Of a DNA stretch of 64,000 nt, positions 16,411 through 25,967 are shown one piece after another. Where the stretch lies: positions 1-64,000 of the forward strand of contig NZ_AUNI01000017.1 of the NCBI RefSeq assembly GCF_000447795.1, given 5' to 3'. The stretch's first letter is position 1. The number at the start of each line of letters is the position of its first letter. The DNA is from Bacteriovorax sp. Seq25_V (lineage in GTDB: Bacteria > Bdellovibrionota > Bacteriovoracia > Bacteriovoracales > Bacteriovoracaceae). The translations under genes and the position numbers were made by a program. The notes below the pieces were generated by a model. It was not told the DNA's origin. It saw only the letters and a program-made list of their open reading frames with translations, and searched no databases.

Positions 16411-19400
16411 TTCAGTTTTTAAGAATTTCGGATAAGCAGTCTGTTTATATCGTTTAGAGATAATATCAAATAGAGTATCTCCCTCTTCAACATCAAGATC
16501 TTCACGTTTTAAGCCATCAAGAACTCGCTGTGTCTCTCCTCGAGTTAATCCTGTTACTTGATTTGTTGCTACTCCACTTCCAGTACCACCATATCCAGAA
16601 CCATAACTTCCAGATCCAGAACCTGATCCACCTCCACGGCCTAAAGTTTGATTACGAAGTCCAGCCCCTCCACTAATTGCTTGGTTTGTTCCATTTCCAC
16701 CTAAATCTAGAGCATCAGATGAACCACCCATATTGGCCTTAGAACCACCAGAACCTTTCTTAGAATTACCTAAAGCACTAGATCCAAGACGAAGGAAACT
16801 GTCACTTAATTTAGAGAAAAAGTTTTTAGAGTTACCCTTATCGAATGACTTCCCGTATGTTTTATCAAGAGAATCAACGTAATTACCAATTAATTTATCT
16901 TTTCTCTTCTTCTTGCTGTTATCAACAAGTTTGTCAGTCTTTATCTTTCTAGCATTTCTATCTAATGCAAACTGCGCTTGAGAGTCAAAAACAGTCTTAT
17001 CAAGATTAGATGTCGCCGCTGAATTGAGTTTTGGTTTTTTAGAGACACCATACATAGAAAGAATATTTGAAGCAATAAGGTTACCTGTTCCAAACATTTT
17101 ACTTTGACCAATTCCTCCTAAAGAAGTGATCGCAGAGGCTAAGTTCTTTGTTGAATTAGAACCTTGAGTAACATTCCCTTCTGACGCCATATTTGATGCA
17201 GTTTGCCCTGATTGAGTATTTGGCGTCACTGTAACATCAGAACGCTCATAGCCTGCAGTACATGTTCTTTGTGCTAAGAATATTTTCCCTTGTGCCTCAA
17301 TAAACTTATGTAGAAATTCTGTAATTTGTACCATTCTCATAGGTATAAGAGCTTTCCCTAGTGGAACTCTTACTTGATAATTTGTAATAGATTGCTTATC
17401 ACAGATATAAGGTATTACCTCACTTTTATTGTCTTTTATTTCTCCTCTTTTAAAAGTAGTACCCGATTGCATTGAGCTTGAGAATTCGCTAAAGAACTCA
17501 TTCTTTGCAAGTGTACTATTTTCCCTTAAAGGAAACTCTTGTCCATATAAATGGAAGATATTCTTATACCATTCCGGTTGCTGTACCTCTGTGACTTCAC
17601 CTTTTAAATAATCAATTACTGGAGCATATTCTTTTAATTCTGCAATTTCACTCTCTGTTTTAAGAAACTCTTTATTTGAGTATAAATACTTCTTAAATCC
17701 AGGTTCAAGCTCTGGTAAAATTCTTGCTCTTGAAGAAATTAACTGTGTTGGATAAATTGGATTGTGTAAGAAGTCTGTAATAACTCTATACTTCAATCTA
17801 TTTGCAATTTCTCTTGTATTAAATGAGTCAGCTTGTTTGTGTTTAATTAACCAATTAAACTCTGAACAGTTCTCCTTATGAGCACAGTACCAAACTAAGT
17901 TTTGCCCTGTTAGAGAAGCTCTCTCAAGTTCCGTTACATAGATATCAAAAGCTCCAAGAATTGCTTTAACATATGCAATATTTGCATCAATCATAAATTC
18001 TTGAGCAACTTGTGAACCTTCCTGTATATCTGGAACGTCTTTCAGAAGGTTATCTTCAGCTAAGTTCGGCTTAACAGCATCAGTACTTCCTTCCTCAACT
18101 TTTTTAAAGTAAGCATAAGTTTCATCAACTTTCACTTTCACTTCTGGACACTGGTCACCATCAATATCAAGTTCTTTAACTCGTGTAACTCCTAAATCAA
18201 TAGATTTGATAAGAAGAAACTCATTTAAATCGCAAACAATTTTCTTCGTTATTTTTTCATGATCAATTTTAATTTTTGCATACTCAGTTCTAAAACTAAC
18301 TGCAGAATCATGAATGATTTTAATTGCTTCATTATTCAATTTTCTATTTTGTGGAATATTTTCATTGGCCTCTCTATTTTCAAGAGAAATTTGCTTAATT
18401 GGATCAGCTTGACCATCAAGAATAGTGAACATATTTTCGTATACGGCAAGCTCTTTAAAGACAGAATCCGCGTATGAAACAATTCCTTCATCTAACTGCT
18501 GACTACAACGACGTCCATCATTTTCATCTGTAATAATCTCTGGAATCTTCTCTGTCTCAGGTAACGCTGGAGCAATGTATTCTGGTACATTACAAATTTT
18601 TGTGTCTGGATCATGAATTAGACCATTACAACATGTATTCCCCTGCTCTGATTTCTCTCCTGCCATCGTACACATTTTCTGCTTCCAGGCTACTTTCAGT
18701 TTGAAACGAGCATGGCAGTAGTTAATCACTTCTACACCCCAGCCCCCATCAAAGCTTCCTTTGTCTTTTGAAAGATAATCAATCGGAGATCCATTCCCTC
18801 CAGGATTACAGCGGTTCGGTCCTAGCTTTTCAAGAAGTTCAATATTATAAATTCTCGAAATTTCACGGCTCTCATCAATTTCATCTGTAAGCTTTCCATT
18901 TTTATCCTTCTTATAAAGATGAGCTTTACACCAAACGGTACCCGTTGACTCGGTATTTTGAGTTGGATCAACATCATTTGGATTTGGTGAACCATTCCCA
19001 TCACAAGTTAGAAATGTGTCTTCAACACCAGAAACAGGAATACTCTCATCTTCAAATGGAGTTACATCACATGTTGGACGATATCCACAACTTGGATCTT
19101 TGTACTGAATACCAAATTCACCATGACATGACTGGTGTACCCAAATTTTATTATCACCAGCAGAACCAAAACTCTTATCCTTCACACACGAAGACTGACC
19201 TTTTTTCTTACGTAGATAAACATTTCCAATAACTCGATTAATGAAGTTTTCATCTGTAATTTCACAGATTTTTTTCTGATAACAATATGATCTACACTCT
19301 AAGGCAATTGTCTTTGTTTGATCTTCGAAATCTGCACAAGTATAAAGCTCGCGATTTGGATCCTCAAAGTAATCAGACTCTTTAGTGATGAAATCATAAC

Positions 19401-20067
19401 ACTGTCTTCTAAAATCTAACTGGCATGAACCACCAAGAAGGCCTCCAGCTGCTTCACAATGTGCCTTTGTTACTTGCATTCTCGAAACACACTGATCAAG
19501 TGTGAATGTAAGTAAATCACCTTTAGTACGATCTATTTCATAAAGCTTTCCATCTAGAGTCTTATTTTTTTCACACTCTTCAATATTATCAGCAGTACAA
19601 TTTTTACCATAAACATGTTTATTTAAAATCGCTTCACATCTCTCAAGAACTCTTCTCTCATATGTTTCAATTTCAGCGTTCGACATTCCTCGCTCACCTG
19701 ATTGTCCCATCTCATTTTGGATAACAAACATTGTACAACGATTTAAAACATGCTTTTTCTTTCCTTCGCTAAAATTATCAAATTCTTTTCCATAATCAAT
19801 AAGAGTGTCTGGATCAATATAGTTATCTAGTGGATCGATATTTGATCGTGCCTTCTCAATACATAAATCAACGAGAGCATCCCCTGTTTTATTAGCAGCA
19901 GCAGGGCCTAGCTCTTTTTTACAATCTTCTAAGATTTCATTTTTCTGAGCCTCGCTAAATTTATTGAAAAAAGACTTTACCTGTTCATCTGTAAGTCCTG
20001 AATCAACAGTTACGGCCATTGCTTGGAAAAGAAATGCCACGATTAATAAAAATTTGATTTTGTTCAT
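16408..20067 (-). CDS. Large secreted Cys-rich protein of unknown function
   Basis: A 1219-residue protein with a signal peptide (MNKIKFLLIVAFLFQAMA). The first 500 residues hold dozens of cysteines, suggesting many disulphides; the segment IWVHQSCHGEFGIQY resembles a DUF3011-type repeat. Residues about 510-900 are helical. A Gln/Asn/Ser-rich part and a Gly/Ser-rich stretch (SGSGSGSYGSGYGGTGSG) follow, and the last 40 residues (DVEEGDTLFDIISKRYKQ) resemble a LysM or FimV-like C-terminal cap. It is exported and probably sits in the envelope or on the surface. It is divergent from another big secreted gene, so the two may share control. No enzyme motif is seen. Confidence 0.65.
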   Translation of the reverse strand: MNKIKFLLIVAFLFQAMAVTVDSGLTDEQVKSFFNKFSEAQKNEILEDCKKELGPAAANKTGDALVDLCIEKARSNIDPLDNYIDPDTLIDYGKEFDNFSEGKKKHVLNRCTMFVIQNEMGQSGERGMSNAEIETYERRVLERCEAILNKHVYGKNCTADNIEECEKNKTLDGKLYEIDRTKGDLLTFTLDQCVSRMQVTKAHCEAAGGLLGGSCQLDFRRQCYDFITKESDYFEDPNRELYTCADFEDQTKTIALECRSYCYQKKICEITDENFINRVIGNVYLRKKKGQSSCVKDKSFGSAGDNKIWVHQSCHGEFGIQYKDPSCGYRPTCDVTPFEDESIPVSGVEDTFLTCDGNGSPNPNDVDPTQNTESTGTVWCKAHLYKKDKNGKLTDEIDESREISRIYNIELLEKLGPNRCNPGGNGSPIDYLSKDKGSFDGGWGVEVINYCHARFKLKVAWKQKMCTMAGEKSEQGNTCCNGLIHDPDTKICNVPEYIAPALPETEKIPEIITDENDGRRCSQQLDEGIVSYADSVFKELAVYENMFTILDGQADPIKQISLENREANENIPQNRKLNNEAIKIIHDSAVSFRTEYAKIKIDHEKITKKIVCDLNEFLLIKSIDLGVTRVKELDIDGDQCPEVKVKVDETYAYFKKVEEGSTDAVKPNLAEDNLLKDVPDIQEGSQVAQEFMIDANIAYVKAILGAFDIYVTELERASLTGQNLVWYCAHKENCSEFNWLIKHKQADSFNTREIANRLKYRVITDFLHNPIYPTQLISSRARILPELEPGFKKYLYSNKEFLKTESEIAELKEYAPVIDYLKGEVTEVQQPEWYKNIFHLYGQEFPLRENSTLAKNEFFSEFSSSMQSGTTFKRGEIKDNKSEVIPYICDKQSITNYQVRVPLGKALIPMRMVQITEFLHKFIEAQGKIFLAQRTCTAGYERSDVTVTPNTQSGQTASNMASEGNVTQGSNSTKNLASAITSLGGIGQSKMFGTGNLIASNILSMYGVSKKPKLNSAATSNLDKTVFDSQAQFALDRNARKIKTDKLVDNSKKKRKDKLIGNYVDSLDKTYGKSFDKGNSKNFFSKLSDSFLRLGSSALGNSKKGSGGSKANMGGSSDALDLGGNGTNQAISGGAGLRNQTLGRGGGSGSGSGSYGSGYGGTGSGVATNQVTGLTRGETQRVLDGLKREDLDVEEGDTLFDIISKRYKQTAYPKFLKTE

Positions 20068-20215
20068 AATTCCACCTAATCCAACTAAATTATTTTATAC
20101 TTTCTAATATATTACTAACGAAAACCGATAGTTAATTAAATCCCAAAAAACTATTAAGATTCCTATAAAATCAATAAATAATACTTTTATTTTATAGGAA
20201 AAAGGCGTCAATGTA
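20068..20215. promoter_or_regulatory. Divergent promoter region between two large secreted-protein genes
   Basis: The 148-base gap is about 80 percent A+T and must drive both genes. I see no hexamer pair good enough to name a promoter. An ACCGATAG box near 20127 is weakly like a sigma28 minus-10 element but lacks a spaced TAAA partner. The rightward gene has AAGG ten bases before its ATG. Confidence 0.3.
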
Positions 20216-22738
20216 ATGAAAACAAAATTTGCCACCTTTCTAAAAGCTATAGTAATTTCAAGCATTTATACATTGAGCATTTCTACAGCTATAGCTGCTC
20301 CACAATCTTTTGTTTGTGAGAATACCCGACAATTAAACGGTGATTTTGCCAATGTGGCATCAAAGCAATACGTTTACTTATCTGCCCCAAGACAATTTAA
20401 AGAGTTTTCTATTTCTCGAAGTGATACTCCGAGAGTTTTCAATAAGCTCGCCCAATCGAAGTGGACTATTTCTAATGGGAATGAAAAAATTATGATCAAT
20501 CTCCTCGCTCTTTCCAAAAAGATCCAGCGAGAGACTTCTCTTAATCTGAGTTTTCTCGTCAATTTTTCAATTAGTAAAAATTCTTCTGATTTTGATGTTA
20601 GTCCAATCGCAAAAATTAAGTCCGAAAAATCCCCTTCACTTCCAAATTCAGAAGTATTCTTCTTTGATGACTCAACTCCTATTTACGAATCCCTTGGTCT
20701 TCCAAAGAATGCACACTTTGTTAAGACGGGACCTTATTATATTGAATATAATTATAACTTTGGAATGATTAATCGCATTGCAAGGACAATTGCAAGTGCC
20801 TATCTTTATGATGCTGTTGTCTGCACTGTTGATAAAGAACTTAAGATCAAGCTCATTGAAGATCAGAAAAATGTAAGTGATATTACTTTTAACTTTGATA
20901 AATGGCCTAAGTCACTAAATCCCCTTAAGCAATCTATTGCCCAAATTTATTTTGATCACTTCATTTCAAATGAAAACTTTACTCCTAACAAAGATATCAC
21001 GACACTTTTTACTCAAGTTGATTTTAATTCACTTGTATTAACAACAAAAGTTAACCTTTCAACTATCAATCAAGATAAAAAAGAAACTATTCTCTCATAT
21101 ATTCATGATATGAAAATTTCCTCAGATAAAACTCCTGGAGTTACTCGCTTTCTTAATCCTAATCATATTAAAGGGAAAAGTCTTTTTACTCTAGATTTAG
21201 ACAAAACCAAAGAAGCAAATAACAGAAAAGCCTATTCATATAATAAATATGTCGATCTCGAATTAATTTCAAAAGTATCGCTTAATCGCATCAATAATGA
21301 CTTCTACTTTTATTTCCAACCAAAGAAGACGAGTGATCACTTTATTGAAATTGGTCCTATAGACTTTAAGAAACTATACTGGAGAGAAGGCTTTGAAAAC
21401 TTTGGTACTTGCACAGAAAAAGTTATGAAGCACCTCAATGAATATGAACGAAAAGCTTTTGTTTTCGAGCAAAAAAATGATGCAATCATTGATTCTTGGG
21501 CTGATTTAGTAAAGTTACAGACACTCAAAAAATATCCTCTAGAACAATTCATTCTAACTAACAATTGCCGAGGTCCAGGAAACTTCGAATACGAGTGGCC
21601 AGGCCTAATAAAAGGTTATTTTCAGATACCTTCAAAAATTATCGCTGACATTATTGATGAACTCTCTCCAAACTTTGGCTTCGATCAAATTGCCACAGAA
21701 GTACGCCCGACAAAGTTCTATCAATCAAGACATGGCGATAACATCGTCTCCCCGGCTAGTATTAAAGACTACGTTGTTTCACTATGGTCTAAATACAAAG
21801 AAGAAGATTATCGGTGGTATCGTCTCGGAAATTTTGATAAAGCGAAAGGCTCATGTAAAAGAGAGGACATTGTTAAAGATATTGGAACTAAAAATACTTT
21901 AACTAAAAATATTGATGTAGTTTACGAAAAAGGTGAAATTAATTTTCAAGATTATCTTGGAGAGACTCGCAAGAAATCATCTTACATAGGAGAAGGAGAA
22001 CCACTTGTTTATGTGAGAACTCCTTGCTCAGCGGAAGAAGCGACAATAGCTCCACCATTTGGTTTCAGGCCCCCAAGAAATCACATCACAACCCCTGGTA
22101 AAGAATACTGGGAGAAAAAAACATGTGAATGGATACCTCACAGATTCAGATACTACAAAGAATTAACGGCATATCCGATCGCTCTGAGTAAATTTGAAGT
22201 TGATGGTCTATACTCAGGAAAGTCACATAATACTTCAAAGTTTGAACTTTCATCTTACGATCAAAAATTACTTAAAGATGATAAATCGAGAATGAGCTTC
22301 GACTTTTCTGCTGCATGGTCATTCAAGAAAGCAAAACTCTCTCAGAACGAAAGTTATTTAACAATTGAACTCTCTTCAGAAGATCACAAAAACAACCTCG
22401 TTATTGGAAATATACCACTATCAAAACTGGACGCTGAAGCAAATCGCGAAGAGTTTAAAAGTTATACACGACCTTGGGCCAATGATTCTTTCAGAGGTGT
22501 TTACTCTTTGTTAGGGATTAATCCATTTCCTCTAAGTTCTTATTATGGAAATATAGAAACTGATAAGAGCCCTATTTACTCTTTCTTTTATGATCAAGAT
22601 GGAGAAATTTTAAACCATCATGAGAGAGATATTGGTATCGAGCAATGGTATGTCAGAAAGAAAGGTAAGAAGATTATTATCGATCTCCTCTCTCACGAAA
22701 GGATTACTCCTGTGGCCAGAATTATGCTCGAATTATAA
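20216..22738 (+). CDS. Large secreted protein of unknown function
   Basis: An 840-residue protein with a signal peptide (MKTKFATFLKAIVISSIYTLSISTAIA, cut before AP). It has no membrane segment, repeat or catalytic motif that I recognise. There are Cys residues in the N-terminal and central parts (VCENTRQ, FGTCTEKV, NNCRGPG, RTPCSAEE, KTCEW). Beta-rich sequence dominates. It is probably periplasmic or on the outer surface. It is divergent from the Cys-rich giant and overlaps the downstream convergent regulator gene by six bases. Function is unknown. Confidence 0.6.
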   Translation: MKTKFATFLKAIVISSIYTLSISTAIAAPQSFVCENTRQLNGDFANVASKQYVYLSAPRQFKEFSISRSDTPRVFNKLAQSKWTISNGNEKIMINLLALSKKIQRETSLNLSFLVNFSISKNSSDFDVSPIAKIKSEKSPSLPNSEVFFFDDSTPIYESLGLPKNAHFVKTGPYYIEYNYNFGMINRIARTIASAYLYDAVVCTVDKELKIKLIEDQKNVSDITFNFDKWPKSLNPLKQSIAQIYFDHFISNENFTPNKDITTLFTQVDFNSLVLTTKVNLSTINQDKKETILSYIHDMKISSDKTPGVTRFLNPNHIKGKSLFTLDLDKTKEANNRKAYSYNKYVDLELISKVSLNRINNDFYFYFQPKKTSDHFIEIGPIDFKKLYWREGFENFGTCTEKVMKHLNEYERKAFVFEQKNDAIIDSWADLVKLQTLKKYPLEQFILTNNCRGPGNFEYEWPGLIKGYFQIPSKIIADIIDELSPNFGFDQIATEVRPTKFYQSRHGDNIVSPASIKDYVVSLWSKYKEEDYRWYRLGNFDKAKGSCKREDIVKDIGTKNTLTKNIDVVYEKGEINFQDYLGETRKKSSYIGEGEPLVYVRTPCSAEEATIAPPFGFRPPRNHITTPGKEYWEKKTCEWIPHRFRYYKELTAYPIALSKFEVDGLYSGKSHNTSKFELSSYDQKLLKDDKSRMSFDFSAAWSFKKAKLSQNESYLTIELSSEDHKNNLVIGNIPLSKLDAEANREEFKSYTRPWANDSFRGVYSLLGINPFPLSSYYGNIETDKSPIYSFFYDQDGEILNHHERDIGIEQWYVRKKGKKIIIDLLSHERITPVARIMLEL

Positions 22739-24259
22739 TTCGAGCATATTTCTCTTTTTCATTTTTTCAATAAGTGTCGTTCTATTCATCGATAGGAGTT
22801 TTGAAGCCTGATTCTTATTACCACTTGTCTTTGTTAGTGCTTGTTTAATCAATGATTCTTCAACCTCATTTAGAAAAGTCTTTAAATCTATCCCCTCTTC
22901 AGGAAGACTGAAAACATCTTCTTCACTCACCACACGACGGTTTGAAAGTGCAATGATCTTTGGAGGAAGATCTTCAATTCTAATTGTGTTTCCACCTCTT
23001 AAGATAACAAGCCTTTCTATCAAGTTTTCAAGCTCTCTAACGTTTCCTGGCCAGTCGTAGCCGAGTAGAACTTCAAGAACCTCATCATCAAAGCTAATAG
23101 CATTTCTACCATCAGCGCTTACAAATCTTGAAAGGAAGTAAGAGATAAGAATTGGAATATCTTCTTTTCTATCTTTAAGTGCAGGTATTTTAATAGGAAT
23201 TACGTTAAGGCGGTAATACAAGTCTTCTCTAAAATTACCATCCGTAACAGACTTTTCAAGATCACGGTGGGTCGCTGTTACAATTCTCACATCGACAGGG
23301 ATAGGACTCGTAGACCCTACTCTTTCAATTTCTCTATTTTGAAGAACTCTTAAAAGTTTTACTTGTAAAAGAAGCGGCATATCGCCAATTTCATCTAAGA
23401 AGATAGTCCCACCACTGGCTACTTCAAAACGACCCATTCGAGTAGATATAGCACCAGTAAAGGCTCCCTTCTCGTGTCCAAAGAGTTCACTTTCGAGAAG
23501 TTCTGAAGGAATAGCACCACAGTTAACATTAATCACATTTTTACTAGCACGCGGAGAAAGTTCATGAATCGCCTTGGCGACAAGTTCTTTCCCTGTTCCA
23601 GATGGTCCACCAATTAGAACCGTAGAATTTGAATTCGCAACTTTTTTGATACGTTCAAATATTTTCTTCATGGCCTTAGAGCGACCAATCATTCCACAGA
23701 AAAAATCGTCTTCTGTTGGCTCTACTAATTTTACTTTCTTTGCAGTTGTTTCTTTTGCTTCTTCAACTTTATTATTAAAAAGTGAACTATCAACATTAAG
23801 TTTGGAAGTCATTGCTCGAACAACTAAATTTGAAAGAATCTCTAATTCAAAAGGTTTTGTAAGATAGTGAAATACTCCCTTCTTAGTTGCCGCAATAGCT
23901 GTTTCAATGGAAGCGAAACCTGTCATCACGATACTTGCAAACTTATAACCTTTATCTCTTAAAACATCGATGAGGTATAATCCATCTGTTCCAGAATTCT
24001 CAAAACTTATATCTGTTAAAAGGCAAAACTGGTCTACTTCATCAAGACCTGCAAGGTGGGCCAAGAAATCATTAGGGCCTTCAAAAGACTTAACCTTTAG
24101 GCCTAACTTTTTAGAAAGGTAGATCAGAATACTTTGGCTTAGTAGCTTGTCATCCTCTACTAAGTATATCATTGGGATCTCTTGATTTGAGACCGGCTTT
24201 TCTTCGATAAAATCTTTAAAATCTGAAAATGCATCACCAAGAAAATCTAAATCATTCAT
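22733..24259 (-). CDS. Sigma54-dependent response regulator (NtrC family)
   Basis: A 508-residue protein with a 28-residue leader, receiver domain (about 29-150; phospho-Asp83 in LLTDISF, Thr113, Lys135 in YLTKPF), sigma54 AAA+ domain (about 185-415; Walker [16 protein letters not shown] at 265-270, [27 protein letters not shown]) and a Fis-type helix-turn-helix at the end ([21 protein letters not shown]). All parts needed to open sigma54 promoters are intact. No sensor kinase gene lies beside it. The target genes are unknown. It contrasts with the degenerate relative in the flagellar operon. Confidence 0.95.
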   Translation of the reverse strand: MNDLDFLGDAFSDFKDFIEEKPVSNQEIPMIYLVEDDKLLSQSILIYLSKKLGLKVKSFEGPNDFLAHLAGLDEVDQFCLLTDISFENSGTDGLYLIDVLRDKGYKFASIVMTGFASIETAIAATKKGVFHYLTKPFELEILSNLVVRAMTSKLNVDSSLFNNKVEEAKETTAKKVKLVEPTEDDFFCGMIGRSKAMKKIFERIKKVANSNSTVLIGGPSGTGKELVAKAIHELSPRASKNVINVNCGAIPSELLESELFGHEKGAFTGAISTRMGRFEVASGGTIFLDEIGDMPLLLQVKLLRVLQNREIERVGSTSPIPVDVRIVTATHRDLEKSVTDGNFREDLYYRLNVIPIKIPALKDRKEDIPILISYFLSRFVSADGRNAISFDDEVLEVLLGYDWPGNVRELENLIERLVILRGGNTIRIEDLPPKIIALSNRRVVSEEDVFSLPEEGIDLKTFLNEVEESLIKQALTKTSGNKNQASKLLSMNRTTLIEKMKKRNMLEL

Positions 24260-24305
24260 GTGTAAAATCTCTTTTCAGTTGCAGAACAAAAATTGTTCCT
24301 AAGAA

Positions 24306-24335
24306 ATCGTAGCGAACTTATCTATACAGTGTCAA
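24306..24335 (-). promoter_or_regulatory. Candidate sigma70 promoter for the NtrC-family regulator
   Basis: Reading leftward, TTGACA (24330-24335) is followed after 18 bases by TACGAT (24306-24311). This is a good pair for a promoter some 50 bases upstream of the ATG at 24259. A small inverted repeat, GAACAA/TTGTTC at 24284-24298, lies in the leader between. Confidence 0.45.
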
Positions 24336-24397
24336 ATTTCTAACGCTGGGATAAGTTTTCCTCCGCTGTCTAATCCATTGAAATTGCTTTGAGTTTT

Positions 24398-24628
24398 CTA
24401 AAAACTTCTTACTGCATTAAAGAAGAACTCAGTCGCTCGATCAGGACCACCTGCCCAGACCCAGAAAACAATGAAGAAAGTACACACCGCAGCACAACAA
24501 ACAAAGAGATAAAAAAGTGACTTCACGTCCTTTAACCAAAAGATATATGCAAAAGGAAGAAAGATAAGAATTCCTGGCACACACCAGAAAGGAATATAAC
24601 GAATAGCAAAAATTATAAATTCAATCAT
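24398..24628 (-). CDS. Small membrane protein of unknown function
   Basis: A 76-residue protein with two membrane segments (FWCVPGILIFLPFAYIFWL and LFYLFVCCAAVCTFFIVFWV) joined by a short DVKS loop. It has Cys residues in both helices. It resembles no named family that I know. No Shine-Dalgarno is visible, but a strong minus-10 TATAAT lies six bases before the ATG, so the transcript may be leaderless. It is separated from metK by that gene's terminator. Confidence 0.55.
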   Translation of the reverse strand: MIEFIIFAIRYIPFWCVPGILIFLPFAYIFWLKDVKSLFYLFVCCAAVCTFFIVFWVWAGGPDRATEFFFNAVRSF

Positions 24629-24634
24629 ATCGTT

Positions 24635-24662
24635 ATTATACTTGGAACATATTTTACAACAA
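24635..24662 (-). promoter_or_regulatory. Promoter of small membrane protein, abutting the metK terminator
   Basis: Reading leftward, TTGTTG lies 16 bases ahead of a consensus TATAAT at 24635-24640. The ATG is six bases after the TATAAT, so transcription would start at or near the start codon. The minus-35 part touches the T-run of the metK terminator. Confidence 0.5.
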
Positions 24663-24691
24663 CAAAAAAAAAAGGCCCCGAAAGAGGCCTT
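24663..24691 (-). terminator. Rho-independent terminator of metK
   Basis: On the minus strand a hairpin AAGGCC...GGCCTT (arms 24686-24691 and 24672-24677) is followed by a run of about ten T. It begins six bases after the metK stop. It should end metK transcription before the small membrane gene. Confidence 0.85.
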
Positions 24692-24696
24692 ATTTA

Positions 24697-25863
24697 TTAC
24701 TTACAAAGATCTTTTAATTGATTGACCATTGTTAAGTCTTCCCATGGGAAGTAACCAGCAAGATCTCTACCAAAGTGCCCGTAAGCAGCTGTTGGTGAAT
24801 AGATTGGTCTAAGTAGGTCAAGTCTCTCGATGATTGATCTTGGCTTCATATCAAAAAGTTCCTTAACTGCATTTTGAATTTTTTCTACAGCAACTTTTTC
24901 TGTTCCAAATGTTTCAACAAGAAGTGACATTGGCTCAGCAACACCAATTGCATATGCAACTTGTACTAGAGCTCTATCAGCTAAACCTGCGGCAACGATG
25001 TGTTTTGCAATTTGTCTAGCAGCATAAGCAGCTGAACGATCTACTTTAGATGGATCTTTTCCAGAGAAAGCACCACCACCGTGAGCTCCATGCCCACCAT
25101 AAGTATCAACAATAATTTTTCTACCAGTTAAACCACAGTCTCCCATTGGTCCACCGATTACGAATTTTCCAGTTGGGTTGATGAAGTATTTTGTATTGTT
25201 ATCCACAAGATCAGCTGGGATTACTTTATTGATAACTTCTTCCCTAATTGATTCTTGAATTTGCTTAAGAGTCATATCTTCAGAGTGTTGAGTAGAAAGA
25301 ACTACTGTATCAATTCTAGAGATTTTCCCATCAACATATTGTGCAGAAACTTGTGTTTTACCATCAGCTCTTAGATCTGGAAGAATCCCAGTTTTTCTAA
25401 CTTCAGATAGTCTGTAAGCAAGTTTGTGAGAAAGGTCGATTGTAAGTGGCATGAAGCTTTCTGATTCATTGATCGCATAACCGAACATTAAACCTTGGTC
25501 ACCAGCACCCATTTCAGTGAAAGTTCCTTCACCTTCGTTAACACCTTGAGCGATGTCAGGAGATTGCTTATCAAGTGCAACCATAACACCACAAGTATTT
25601 GCGTCAAAACCTTTCGCAGAGTGGTCATATCCGATTTCTCTAATTTTATTTCTAACTACTTCTTGAAAATCAATATTAGCTTTTGAAGTGATTTCACCAG
25701 CAAGAACAACAAGACCAGTTGTGATCATCGTCTCACATGCAACACGTGACTTTGGATCTTGAGCAAGCATTGCATCAAGCACTGCATCACTGATTTGATC
25801 TGCCATTTTATCTGGGTGACCTTCTGTTACTGATTCAGAAGTAAATACGTAGTCTTTTAACAT
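24697..25863 (-). CDS. metK: S-adenosylmethionine synthetase MetK
   Basis: A 388-residue enzyme making S-adenosylmethionine from methionine and ATP. It shows the family signatures [16 protein letters not shown] near the N-terminus, [12 protein letters not shown] (about 119-130) and the P-loop-like [19 protein letters not shown]. Length is normal. The ribosome binding site is GGAG seven bases before ATG. It stands alone between a promoter region and a terminator. There is no SAM riboswitch that I can recognise upstream. Confidence 0.97.
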   Translation of the reverse strand: MLKDYVFTSESVTEGHPDKMADQISDAVLDAMLAQDPKSRVACETMITTGLVVLAGEITSKANIDFQEVVRNKIREIGYDHSAKGFDANTCGVMVALDKQSPDIAQGVNEGEGTFTEMGAGDQGLMFGYAINESESFMPLTIDLSHKLAYRLSEVRKTGILPDLRADGKTQVSAQYVDGKISRIDTVVLSTQHSEDMTLKQIQESIREEVINKVIPADLVDNNTKYFINPTGKFVIGGPMGDCGLTGRKIIVDTYGGHGAHGGGAFSGKDPSKVDRSAAYAARQIAKHIVAAGLADRALVQVAYAIGVAEPMSLLVETFGTEKVAVEKIQNAVKELFDMKPRSIIERLDLLRPIYSPTAAYGHFGRDLAGYFPWEDLTMVNQLKDLCK

Positions 25864-25892
25864 TTCACAGCTCCAACTAAAAAAATAAATAA

Positions 25893-25922
25893 ATTATACT
25901 CTAATTCAATTTAGAGACTATA
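25893..25922 (-). promoter_or_regulatory. metK promoter with overlapping inverted repeat
   Basis: Reading leftward, a consensus TATAAT at 25893-25898 lies about 30 bases before the ATG. Just upstream, in the spacer, is a perfect 6-6-6 inverted repeat, CTCTAA-ATTGAA-TTAGAG (25899-25916). A palindrome in the promoter spacer is a likely operator. No good minus-35 is seen, which would fit a regulated promoter. Confidence 0.4.
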
Positions 25923-25967
25923 CACTTTTGCTCATGACTTAACAATAGTTGGGAATGGTAATAGGGC

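Noticed and set aside
25864-25967. SAM riboswitch upstream of metK
   Set aside because: The gap is only 104 bases and I could not fit the known SAM riboswitch cores; just one short palindrome is present.
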